18,028 bases of DNA, from contig CASBRC010000422.1 of the NCBI GenBank assembly GCA_949128015.1, positions 1-18,028 of the forward strand, read 5' to 3'. Below are positions 6,352-12,815 of this stretch, piece after piece. The translations under genes and the position numbers were made by a program. The stretch is from Synechococcales cyanobacterium PMM_0003. GTDB taxonomy: Bacteria; Cyanobacteriota; Cyanobacteriia; Pseudanabaenales; Pseudanabaenaceae. The notes below the pieces were generated by a model that worked only from the letters and a program-made list of their open reading frames with translations, was not told the origin of the DNA and searched no databases. How positions within the stretch are numbered: the first letter of the stretch is position 1; the number at the start of each line of letters is the position of its first letter.

Positions 6352-7566
6352 TTCCACTTTACAAAATTCTTTCCAATCTTGATGTACTTGTTGACTGTAT
6401 TTCTTGGCATATTCCATCACTTCATTTTTCCATTTGGCTTTACTAGCAAAATCAATTAATTGATCAGCGATCGCAGAGCCTTGTCGTCCACTACTCCGCA
6501 AATGTGACCATGCCACTACGCGCCCCAAAGCCCGCATTAACTCTTCAGAATGGGGCAACTTATTATCCCATTTCCCGATTTTTAAATGATCGGTGGGACT
6601 TAGTGTAGATTGCAGCTCTCGTAATACAAATGAATCTTTTTCAGTAGCCACTGAATGCAGAAAAGCAATGGGCATCGCTTGCGATCGCTTTTGGATCGAC
6701 ACAATGCGATCGGCTTCGCTTTTCCATTTTGGCTGTTCCCAAATAATGTAAGGTGCAAGTGACGAAGGTAGTGACTTTTTGAGATCGAGAAGATAGTTAT
6801 CATCGGGCGAGCCTTTACCTTCCACTAACAATACATAACGCTCAATTCCTAAGCTTCCTTTGCCAGCAATACGTTGAGCAGCATCTAATAATTTAAAAAA
6901 CTGAGGATTAGGTTGTTGTGCCGCAAAGACTTCTAGGAAACTTTCTACTTTTTGCCTTTGTTGCTTAGAGATTGGTTGCGCCTTTTTGAAATCGATTTTT
7001 AGCGATCGCATTTGCTTGTCCCGATCGAGATCTGTACGTTCTTCTAGCAATTCTCGCCGTTTAACTTGAGTTTTGCGAGATAGCAAATCTTCAATTACTT
7101 TAGGAGCCGTATCTTCTCCCATCCAATAGGTTTTACCCTCAGAAATAGTTTTAGTATAAGCAATGAGAAATTGTTGACAGAGATTTTCGGCAACCTGTTG
7201 TCCGATCGCAAAAGTTTCTGTAGCCACAAAGAGACTGGTTAGCAAACGCGCAATTTCCCATGTGCAAGGAGCCAGCACCGCTTCATCGAAGTCATTAACA
7301 TCGAAATAAACATGACGATTATCCGCTTTATAATTCCCAAAATTCTCCACATGGAGATCGCCACAAATCCAGACCAATGGAGCTTTTTTAAACCACGCCT
7401 GAATCGGTAAATCTTCATAAAAAAGATGGCAGGTCGCCCGAAAGAAGACAAAGGGATTTTCTTTGTCCGCACGCATCGCTGCATATTTTGCTTTAAGCAG
7501 ATCTGGATCTCGCGGTTGACTGAGGTTAAAACGCTGAATGCGATCGCGAATATTTCGATTTGCCAT
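6340..7566 (-). CDS. DUF2252 family protein (kinase-like fold)
   Basis: The 408-residue protein matches DUF2252. An N-terminal RMxxxPFxFFRA-like segment appears here as MRADKENPFVFFRATCHLFY. Then come VWICGDLHVENFGNY (about 67-79) and FDVNDFDEAVLAPCTWEIARLL (about 88-109), where the GDxHxxN and D-x-ND-F-D residues recall the catalytic and metal loops of aminoglycoside-phosphotransferase-like kinases. KGSLGIERYVLLVEGKG and a C-terminal ALGRVVAWSHLRSSGRQGSAI follow, also typical. Substrate and role are unknown for the family. The start is the ATG at 7566 (AGG 9 bases upstream); a TTG two codons earlier is unlikely. The last codons and the stop lie inside the terminal hairpin of the adjacent element, so the extreme C-terminus may have been set by that insertion. 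A 15-bp dyad sits just upstream. Confidence 0.85.
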   Translation of the reverse strand: MANRNIRDRIQRFNLSQPRDPDLLKAKYAAMRADKENPFVFFRATCHLFYEDLPIQAWFKKAPLVWICGDLHVENFGNYKADNRHVYFDVNDFDEAVLAPCTWEIARLLTSLFVATETFAIGQQVAENLCQQFLIAYTKTISEGKTYWMGEDTAPKVIEDLLSRKTQVKRRELLEERTDLDRDKQMRSLKIDFKKAQPISKQQRQKVESFLEVFAAQQPNPQFFKLLDAAQRIAGKGSLGIERYVLLVEGKGSPDDNYLLDLKKSLPSSLAPYIIWEQPKWKSEADRIVSIQKRSQAMPIAFLHSVATEKDSFVLRELQSTLSPTDHLKIGKWDNKLPHSEELMRALGRVVAWSHLRSSGRQGSAIADQLIDFASKAKWKNEVMEYAKKYSQQVHQDWKEFCKVEALQ

Positions 7567-7579
7567 AAACAATGCCTAG

Positions 7580-7617
7580 AATTAATGTAAGTGGCGATAG
7601 TACCACTTACATTAATT
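7580..7617 (-). promoter_or_regulatory. 15-bp perfect dyad in the DUF2252 leader
   Basis: AATTAATGTAAGTGG (7580-7594... with spacer CGATAGTA) pairs with CCACTTACATTAATT (7603-7617). It lies 13 bases upstream of the DUF2252 start codon and just before its ribosome site. It could be an operator for a dimeric repressor or an RNA hairpin affecting translation. It lacks the GC-rich stem of a terminator. Confidence 0.5.
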
Positions 7618-7668
7618 TATTTTGCTGATTCCTACATAGACATATCGTGCATATTGTTCCGCGTCATC

Positions 7669-7723
7669 AAAGTTCAAAAAATGAGAGGTGGCGCTTTACA
7701 CCACCTCTCATTTTTTGGCTTTG
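7669..7723. terminator. 17-bp hairpin between divergent genes, possible end of a small RNA
   Basis: CAAAAAATGAGAGGTGG (7675-7691) and CCACCTCTCATTTTTTG (7701-7717) pair perfectly around a 9-nt loop, with outer CAAAG/CTTTG (7669-7673/7719-7723) adding pairs. The shape is a terminator with T-tracts on both strands, but both flanking genes (DUF2252 and glgC) point away from it. It may end an unannotated short transcript or insulate the two promoters. Confidence 0.5.
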
Positions 7724-7741
7724 ATTTTGTTCTTACATTAC

Positions 7742-7770
7742 TTGCAACGATCCCCGCAAAGGTAGACAAT
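7742..7770 (+). promoter_or_regulatory. candidate sigma70-type promoter for glgC
   Basis: TTGCAA (7742-7747), a 17-base spacer and GACAAT (7765-7770) make a reasonable -35/-10 pair about 55 bases before the glgC start codon. Four of six bases match the consensus in each box (TTGACA, TATAAT). Judged by eye only. Confidence 0.4.
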
Positions 7771-7825
7771 GTTTGCATTCAGAAAAAGTATGCAAATAAA
7801 AAAGCCAAGATAATCCGAAGAATTT

Positions 7826-9115
7826 ATGAAAAATGTACTGGCTATCATTCTGGGCGGTGGACAGGGAAGCAGACTATATCCCCTCACTAAGACACGCGCT
7901 AAGCCCGCAGTCCCCGTAGCAGGCAAATATCGATTAATCGACATTCCTGTGAGCAACTGTATTAACTCAGGTATCGAAAAAATTTATATCCTGACCCAGT
8001 TTAACTCCGCCTCCCTCAATCGCCACGTCAATCAAGCCTATCGTCCCGCATCTTATTCCGATGGCTTTATAGAAATTTTGGCTGCCCAGCAAACCCCCGA
8101 TAGTCCAGAATGGTTTCAAGGTACAGCCGATGCTGTGCGTCGGTATGCATGGCTTTTGGAGTCTTGGGATGTCACCGAATATCTGATCCTATCAGGCGAT
8201 CAACTGTACAACATGGATTATGAAAAATTTGTAAAACATCATCGTGATACAGGCGCAGACGTTACCTTGTCAGTATTACCAGTTGATCAAAAGAAAGCAA
8301 CGGCTTTTGGCTTGCTCAAGACCGATGATAAAGGGAAAATTATTAAGTTTCTAGAAAAGCCCAAGGGAGAAGCCCTAGAGGAAATGCGCGTCGATACTAC
8401 AAAGTTAGGTTTGAGCGCAGAAGAAGCCCAATACAGCCCTTTCATTGCATCCATGGGTATCTATGTCTTCAATAAGAAGTCAATGATGAAGATGCTGAAT
8501 GATAATCCCGACTTTACGGATTTTGGCAAGGAAATTATTCCCAACGCTATCCACAATGCTAATGTTCAGGCTTATCTCTTCTCAGATTATTGGGAAGATA
8601 TTGGAACAATTGAGTCTTTCTATCAAGCAAATCTGGATTTAACTCGTCACCCTGACACCGCTTTTAATTTTTACGAAACTAAAAAACCAATTTATACTCG
8701 CGCTCGTTACTTGCCACCTAGCAAGGTTCATGATTGTCGGGTCAAAGATTCGATTATCGGTGAAGGTTGTATTCTTAACAAAGCGACTGTTACCAATTCA
8801 GTTGTGGGAATTCGGATGCATGTCGATGCTGATTGCATAATCGAAGACACGCTACTGATGGGTTGTGATTTCTATCAGCCTCAAGAGGAACGCAAGTCAG
8901 ATCTCGAAAACAACATAGTGCCAATGGGGATTGGCGAAAATACAATCATTCGTCATGCAATTATCGATAAAAATGCTCGTATTGGCAAGAATGTGCAAAT
9001 CATCAACAAAGATCGTATCCAAGATGTAAATCGTGAAGAGCATGGCTATTGCATTTGTAACGGCATTGTCGTCGTCGTCAAAAACGCCGTTATTCCCGAT
9101 AACACCATTATTTAA
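7826..9115 (+). CDS. glgC: glucose-1-phosphate adenylyltransferase (ADP-glucose pyrophosphorylase)
   Basis: The 429-residue enzyme makes ADP-glucose and pyrophosphate from ATP and glucose-1-phosphate, the committed step of cyanobacterial glycogen synthesis; it acts in the cytosol as a homotetramer. Seen: the nucleotide loop [20 protein letters not shown] (10-29), catalytic-region [10 protein letters not shown] with Asp125, glucose-1-phosphate lysine in FLEKPKG (Lys178), YWEDIGT (255-261), and a C-terminal left-handed beta-helix of hexapeptide repeats. Lys382 and Lys419 (3-phosphoglycerate activation) and Arg294 (phosphate inhibition) fall at the same numbers as in the studied Anabaena enzyme, so allosteric control is expected to be intact. 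The length equals the cyanobacterial norm. The ribosome site before the ATG is weak. The gene is monocistronic, with its own promoter candidate and terminator, and divergent from DUF2252. Confidence 0.97.
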   Translation: MKNVLAIILGGGQGSRLYPLTKTRAKPAVPVAGKYRLIDIPVSNCINSGIEKIYILTQFNSASLNRHVNQAYRPASYSDGFIEILAAQQTPDSPEWFQGTADAVRRYAWLLESWDVTEYLILSGDQLYNMDYEKFVKHHRDTGADVTLSVLPVDQKKATAFGLLKTDDKGKIIKFLEKPKGEALEEMRVDTTKLGLSAEEAQYSPFIASMGIYVFNKKSMMKMLNDNPDFTDFGKEIIPNAIHNANVQAYLFSDYWEDIGTIESFYQANLDLTRHPDTAFNFYETKKPIYTRARYLPPSKVHDCRVKDSIIGEGCILNKATVTNSVVGIRMHVDADCIIEDTLLMGCDFYQPQEERKSDLENNIVPMGIGENTIIRHAIIDKNARIGKNVQIINKDRIQDVNREEHGYCICNGIVVVVKNAVIPDNTII

Positions 9116-9117
9116 AA

Positions 9118-9154
9118 ATAAGAGAGAGAAGCGCGAAGCGCTTCTCTCTCTTAT
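9118..9154 (+). terminator. perfect 17-bp hairpin terminator of glgC
   Basis: ATAAGAGAGAGAAGCGC (9118-9134) and GCGCTTCTCTCTCTTAT (9138-9154) pair perfectly around GAA, starting three bases after the glgC stop codon. The same CGC-GAA-GCG centre occurs in the DUF1517 terminator at 3554-3602. The remaining 9155-9329 stretch holds no gene that I can support. Confidence 0.85.
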
Positions 9155-9329
9155 GGGTAAAGAGTCCCTGCGTTGCGAGGTTTGGGCGAAGTATTCCCAA
9201 ATCAAGGAATCTTAGAATTTATAAGTATTGGTGGGAATGCTTTGCCCCTACTAATATCAACTTAGAAAATTTCTGGCGATCGCCTATCTTGGTATTCTTA
9301 TTAGCAGAAATCGCCTAAGGTGTGATAAC

Positions 9330-9368
9330 CCATAAAAGAGTCGGCACATCGTGCCGACTCTTTTATGG
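9330..9368 (-). terminator. perfect 18-bp hairpin overlapping the SPFH gene stop
   Basis: CCATAAAAGAGTCGGCAC (9330-9347) and GTGCCGACTCTTTTATGG (9351-9368) pair around ATC. The SPFH stop codon (9363-9365) and the last proline codon lie inside the right arm, so termination begins within the coding end. The glgC terminator faces it from the other side of a 175-base gap. Confidence 0.85.
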
Positions 9369-10277
9369 TTGCGGTGGTGTAGCAGCTCTACTAGCTTCGC
9401 GATCGACAGGCAAAATCAAAGGTGAGTTTTGACTATTACCCAAGATTACTAGTTTAGAGTTTTGAGATTGGGCAAGTTTTTCAGTTGCCTCGATCGATCG
9501 CAATTGTAAAACTTCAGGCGTTAACCCCTCAGCCAAGATTTTTTGAGCGTCAGCATTGCCCTTGGCAGCAATTCGTTTGCGATCGGCTTCTTGTTTCTCT
9601 TTTTCTAAGACAAATTTCATTTGCAAGTTTTCCTGCTCCGCCTTGAGGCGTTGCTGAATTGCTGCTTGCAAAGTTTCAGGTACTTTCACATTTCGCAAAA
9701 GTGCTTCATCGACGATAAAGCCAATGGGAGCAAGTTGCGATCGCAATCTTTCGGCAAGTTTTAAACTCACTTCTTCGCGCTTCGTGGCATAGATCTCTTC
9801 AGCAGAATATCCAGAGATAATTTCGCGGGAGATCGCCCGAAAGCGAGAAACGACGATTTCCCGTTCTTCCGTACCAATATTTAGATAAATACTCGCTGCC
9901 TTTGCAGGATCGATCCGATATTGAATGCTGATATCAATGCCCAAAGCTAAGCCTTCCTTTGAGGTTGCCGCAATTTCTTCTTTGATATCGCGCAATCGTA
10001 CAGAAAACTGCACCACATCCGCAAATGGATTAATCCCATGAATACCTGCGGGTAAACTGCGATCGCTAACTTTACCTTGAAAATCTTCAACGCCAACACT
10101 TCCCGCAGGAATGACGATAATCAGGCGGCTTAAAGCATTTATTGTCGCAGATAAAGCGATTAAGCCTGCGATCGCCTTAATCACCATTTGCGTGGTGCGA
10201 TTATCGACTGTGCGTTTGCTATTTAGAAATACTAATATCGAGACTAATGATGCGATCGCAGACACGATAAATGACAT
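9363..10277 (-). CDS. SPFH/prohibitin-family membrane protein
   Basis: The 304-residue protein has two N-terminal hydrophobic helices (about 3-19 and 34-57), then an SPFH/Band-7 domain. The order is IPAGSVGVEDFQGKVSDRSL, PAGIHGINPFADVVQFSVRL, VQF-x-x-R-x-x-D-I, a YRIDPAKAASIYLNIG segment, REIISGYSAEEIYATKREEV and ERLRSQLAPIGFIVDEALLRNV. A Glu/Lys-rich coiled coil (about 228-275, QQRLKAEQENLQMKFVLEKE) and a short tail follow. This is the prohibitin-like layout. Such proteins form large membrane-attached rings that scaffold proteases and membrane domains, and cyanobacterial members are associated with thylakoid or plasma membrane. The open frame continues to 10370, but those codons read through an intergenic palindrome, so ATG 10277 (GGA 8-9 bases upstream) is preferred. 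Single gene with a hairpin at its end. Confidence 0.88.
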   Translation of the reverse strand: MSFIVSAIASLVSILVFLNSKRTVDNRTTQMVIKAIAGLIALSATINALSRLIIVIPAGSVGVEDFQGKVSDRSLPAGIHGINPFADVVQFSVRLRDIKEEIAATSKEGLALGIDISIQYRIDPAKAASIYLNIGTEEREIVVSRFRAISREIISGYSAEEIYATKREEVSLKLAERLRSQLAPIGFIVDEALLRNVKVPETLQAAIQQRLKAEQENLQMKFVLEKEKQEADRKRIAAKGNADAQKILAEGLTPEVLQLRSIEATEKLAQSQNSKLVILGNSQNSPLILPVDREASRAATPPQP

Positions 10278-10303
10278 TGATATATCCAAAAAATTTGTCA
10301 GTC

Positions 10304-10412
10304 TTAAGTAGGTGGACGTAATAAATAACTCAAACCCAAAAAGCTGTGGCACACGCGCAGCGTGTGCCACAGCTTTTTGGGGTTTTGTATTTAATTATGT
10401 CCATCTACTTAA
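10304..10412. repeat. 109-bp extended palindrome, full-length member of the palindromic repeat family
   Basis: The core is a 19-bp perfect stem (10338-10356 with 10360-10378, loop GCA) flanked by AAACCC/GGGGTTTT. Pairing continues outward to TTAAGTAGGTGGACGTAAT (10304-10322) against the complement of 10394-10412, with G/A differences that remain G-U pairs in RNA. It lies upstream of the SPFH start and beyond the Uma2 gene end. The extended arms give it the look of a small palindromic element. Confidence 0.7.
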
Positions 10413-10446
10413 CACCTAAAATAGCTTGTCTCGGTTAAGGATTAAA

Positions 10447-10505
10447 CTTAAACCCAAAAGAATGTAGCCTACGCGCAGCGTAGGCTACATTCTTTTGGGT
10501 TTAAG
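10447..10505. repeat. perfect 28-bp palindrome, variant-core member of the repeat family
   Basis: Arms 10447-10474 and 10478-10505 are perfect around a GCA loop. The outer part (CTTAAACCCAAAAG) resembles the other family members, but the centre reads AATGTAGCCTACGC in place of the usual GCTGTGGC type. It ends six bases before the Uma2 stop at 10511 and would also serve as its terminator. Confidence 0.8.
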
Positions 10506-10510
10506 AATTT

Positions 10511-11125
10511 TTATGTACCAGAATTAAAGATTTGTTCGGCGGTTAATGTCAGTTGGGTGAAGGCGCTCGAAATTATGCGATCGCAACCGCGAAACTGTTG
10601 TACCTCGTATTCCCCATCAACCAGTCGATAAATTGACAAAGTTGGCTGCTTGGGAAAGCCGATATAACGCCTCCCACCTAAGCCCAAATAATCAATAATC
10701 CAATATTCAGGAATATTTAAGGCTTCGTAATCACGCAGTTTCGTCAAATAGTCATCTTGCCAATTAGTACTCACAACCTCAATTATTAGAGAGATAGTTT
10801 CACCTTTAGTAATTGTGGAACGCTTTTTCCACATCGGTTCTGACTCTAAACCAGATTGATTTAGCACAATTACATCGGGAATATAGCCCGACTTAAAAGA
10901 ATCAATTGGTTTTACAAATGCTTGGCGAGGAATGAAGTAATCCATTGAATAGCGATCGATCTCTACAGCAAGCTTTGAATCGGTAAATCCGCCCACTTGC
11001 TCATGGGTTCCTGTTGGCTGCATTTCAACGATCGTTCCATCATATAGTTCATAACGACCATAACCATCTGGATACCAATCCAGAAACTCATCAAAGGTAA
11101 TTTCTCTAGTCGAAGTTTGAAACAT
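10511..11125 (-). CDS. Uma2-family (DUF820) putative endonuclease
   Basis: The 204-residue protein has the Uma2 layout. ITFDEFLDWYPDGYGRYELYDG (10-30) includes the first acidic residue of RYEL. IPDVIVLNQ provides Asp84, LIIEVVSTNWQDDY provides Glu116, and YLTKLRDYEALNIPEYWIID provides Lys129, completing a PD-(D/E)XK-like set. The usual VVSPG turn is VVSTN here. A GTG at 11131 is in frame, but ATG 11125 with AGAGG five bases upstream is the better start. The product is presumed to be a nuclease without known target; such genes are highly multiplied in cyanobacteria. The three copies in this window belong to visibly different subgroups, so they are not recent tandem duplicates. Followed by palindromic repeats at its 3' end. 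Confidence 0.88.
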   Translation of the reverse strand: MFQTSTREITFDEFLDWYPDGYGRYELYDGTIVEMQPTGTHEQVGGFTDSKLAVEIDRYSMDYFIPRQAFVKPIDSFKSGYIPDVIVLNQSGLESEPMWKKRSTITKGETISLIIEVVSTNWQDDYLTKLRDYEALNIPEYWIIDYLGLGGRRYIGFPKQPTLSIYRLVDGEYEVQQFRGCDRIISSAFTQLTLTAEQIFNSGT

Positions 11126-11197
11126 GAACACCTCTTTGATAAGGATTAAGGATATTTACAAGAAAGAAAATACCCTGTAAAACGCGCATATCGGACT

Positions 11198-11283
11198 TAA
11201 CCCCTTTAATTCCCCCTTGCAAAGGGGGAAGACCAGAAATCTTGTTCCCTCCCCTTTGCAAGCGGAGGGTTAGGGTGGGGTAA
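11198..11283. repeat. G/C-tract hairpin repeat
   Basis: The element opens with TTAACCCC and closes with GGGGTAA (partly inverted ends). Inside are CCCCCTTGCAAAGGGGG (11212-11228) and the imperfect CCTCCCCTTTGCAAGCGGAG hairpin (about 11247-11270). Strings of this type are scattered through many filamentous cyanobacterial genomes. It lies upstream of the Uma2 gene and beyond the lipoprotein gene end. Confidence 0.6.
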
Positions 11284-11349
11284 ATTCTTTGTTAGAAATC
11301 TCCTAAGTGCCATAAAATCTCTCTTGTTCCTCTAGATAATACCAAATCA

Positions 11350-11404
11350 AAAGCCAAAAAAGCTGTGGCGCTCGCGCAGCGAGCGCCACAGCTTTTTTGG
11401 CTTT
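11350..11404 (-). terminator. perfect 26-bp palindrome, terminator of the binding-protein gene
   Basis: Arms 11350-11375 and 11379-11404 are perfect around GCA. The outer AAAGCCAAAAAAGCTGTGGC matches the palindromic repeat family, and the centre is GCTCGC/GCGAGC. It begins seven bases after the stop of the 11412-12725 gene, so it probably terminates that transcript as well as being a repeat copy. Confidence 0.8.
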
Positions 11405-11411
11405 AAGTTTT

Positions 11412-12725
11412 CTACCTAAATGGCATGGAGTATAGCAAACCACCTTGCTTCCAAGTGCGATTTAAACCGCGTGGAATATCTAGTGGCGCAATGTTGCGAC
11501 TATAAATATCACTGTAACTTCCTACTTGTTTGAGAATTTGGGTTGTCCAGTCTGGAGCTAGTCCTAGCTCAATTCCTAGTGATTCTGATGTCCCCAGAAA
11601 TCTGGAAACTTCAGGATTTTTAGTGTCCTTAAAAATCGTGTAATTATCCATATTAACGCCCAATTCTTCGGCATAAAAAGTGGCATAAATTACCCAAGTC
11701 ACGACATCCCGCCAGCGATCGTCATTGCCAATTAGCATGGGACTAAGGGGTTCTTTCGACAAGCTTAGATCGAGAATCTTATGATCCGCAGGGCGTGGTA
11801 GCTTGCTTCTCCATGCTGCTAGTTGTGATTTTTCCGAAGAGATGGCTTCACAGTCACCTTTAGCGTAAGTATTCAAGACTCCATCAAGATCAGGCAAGAT
11901 GATTGCCTCGATCGCAATATTGACTTCTTTAAATGTAGATTCCAGATTTGTCGCGTTGATTCCTGTTTCTACACAGATTTTTTTGCCAGATAGATCTTTT
12001 AGTGCGATCGCAACTTCTTCACTAGTTTTGGATGTTTGTTGATCCGATTTGCTATCTTGATCAGTGCGGCTTTCAGGTGTGCTAGTGGGTCTAGGAGACG
12101 CGGATGGCGAAGCAGTAGGCGTAGGACTAGGAGAAGCAGTAGGAGAAATGCTGGGAGAATTAGGCTTTGCACCAATTCTGACCATGACTCCTTGACCATC
12201 AAAGAAAGTCGTGGGGGCAAAAGAAATATTTGGGGCGACATCACGGGTCAAGGTGCGGGTAGTATTTCGGATGAGGATGTCTACATCACCATTCTGAACT
12301 GATGTAAAGCGATCCTTGGCTAGCAATGGTTTAAATTCGACTGCCTTGGCATCTCCTAAAACTGCGGCTGCGATCGCTTTGCAATAGTCCACATCTAAGC
12401 CACTCCAAACGCCTTTTTCGTCAACATAGCTAAATCCAGTTAGCTTCCCATTCACGCCACAAACAAGCTTGCCGCGAGCTTTCACCCGTTCTAAAACCCC
12501 CTCTGGATCTTTATCTTTAGCGTTAGTCGCCGCTGTTGTTTTTGGCGTAGCGATTGGGGCGACAGTGGGGCTTGGCTTTGGTTGTTCCTGACATCCTGAT
12601 AGCAGTGCGATCGTCAAGCTTGCAAAAAAGCACCATTGCCTTAGGGGGATTTTTGTGGAGTTATTTTTTAGCTGACTTGTTAAGTTTGCAGCAGTTTTTG
12701 GTAGAGGCTTGGGCATTAAGCTCAT
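11412..12725 (-). CDS. amino-acid ABC transporter substrate-binding lipoprotein (AapJ-like)
   Basis: The 437-residue protein has a basic N-terminus, a hydrophobic segment and a lipobox (ALLSGC, Cys45). A Pro/Thr linker and a family-3 solute-binding domain of the general L-amino-acid type follow: LERVKARGKLVCGVNGKLTGFSY, GVWSGLDVDYCKAIAAAVLG, FTSVQNGDVDILIRNTTRTL, TTFFDGQGVMVR, LSGKKICVETG, and VTWVIYATFYAEELG. It should bind polar amino acids in the periplasm and deliver them to an AapQMP-type permease; no permease or ATPase gene is nearby. An unusual low-complexity insert (about residues 187-237: SPTASPSPTPTASPSASPRP, then an acidic/Ser-rich part) interrupts the domain between two conserved strands. 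The ATG at 12725 lacks a clear ribosome site; ATG 12716 is an alternative. Confidence 0.88.
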   Translation of the reverse strand: MSLMPKPLPKTAANLTSQLKNNSTKIPLRQWCFFASLTIALLSGCQEQPKPSPTVAPIATPKTTAATNAKDKDPEGVLERVKARGKLVCGVNGKLTGFSYVDEKGVWSGLDVDYCKAIAAAVLGDAKAVEFKPLLAKDRFTSVQNGDVDILIRNTTRTLTRDVAPNISFAPTTFFDGQGVMVRIGAKPNSPSISPTASPSPTPTASPSASPRPTSTPESRTDQDSKSDQQTSKTSEEVAIALKDLSGKKICVETGINATNLESTFKEVNIAIEAIILPDLDGVLNTYAKGDCEAISSEKSQLAAWRSKLPRPADHKILDLSLSKEPLSPMLIGNDDRWRDVVTWVIYATFYAEELGVNMDNYTIFKDTKNPEVSRFLGTSESLGIELGLAPDWTTQILKQVGSYSDIYSRNIAPLDIPRGLNRTWKQGGLLYSMPFR

Positions 12726-12815
12726 GGTTTACTGATTTCTAGCGCGATCTATCTATTTGCAGCTTACCTTGATTCGATGAAATTATGTTTGGGTCGCGAA
12801 ACCTTTGAATAATTA

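Noticed and set aside
6226..6459. Plus-strand open frame of 77 codons
   Set aside because: It crosses the repeat element and the antisense of the DUF2252 3' end; composition is Phe/Leu-rich shadow coding with no ribosome site.
9231..9251. GTGGGAATGCTTTGCCCCTAC as a repeat
   Set aside because: It resembles a motif I associate with cyanobacterial intergenic repeats, but there is one short copy here and no structure, so I do not list it as a feature.
10278..10370. N-terminal extension of the SPFH protein reading from 10370
   Set aside because: Those 31 codons run through the intergenic palindrome and give an atypical N-terminus; the ATG at 10277 gives a normal prohibitin-like start with a better ribosome site.
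12036..12302. Plus-strand open frame rich in Arg/Ser
   Set aside because: It is the antisense shadow of the Ser/Pro insert of the binding protein; no independent support.
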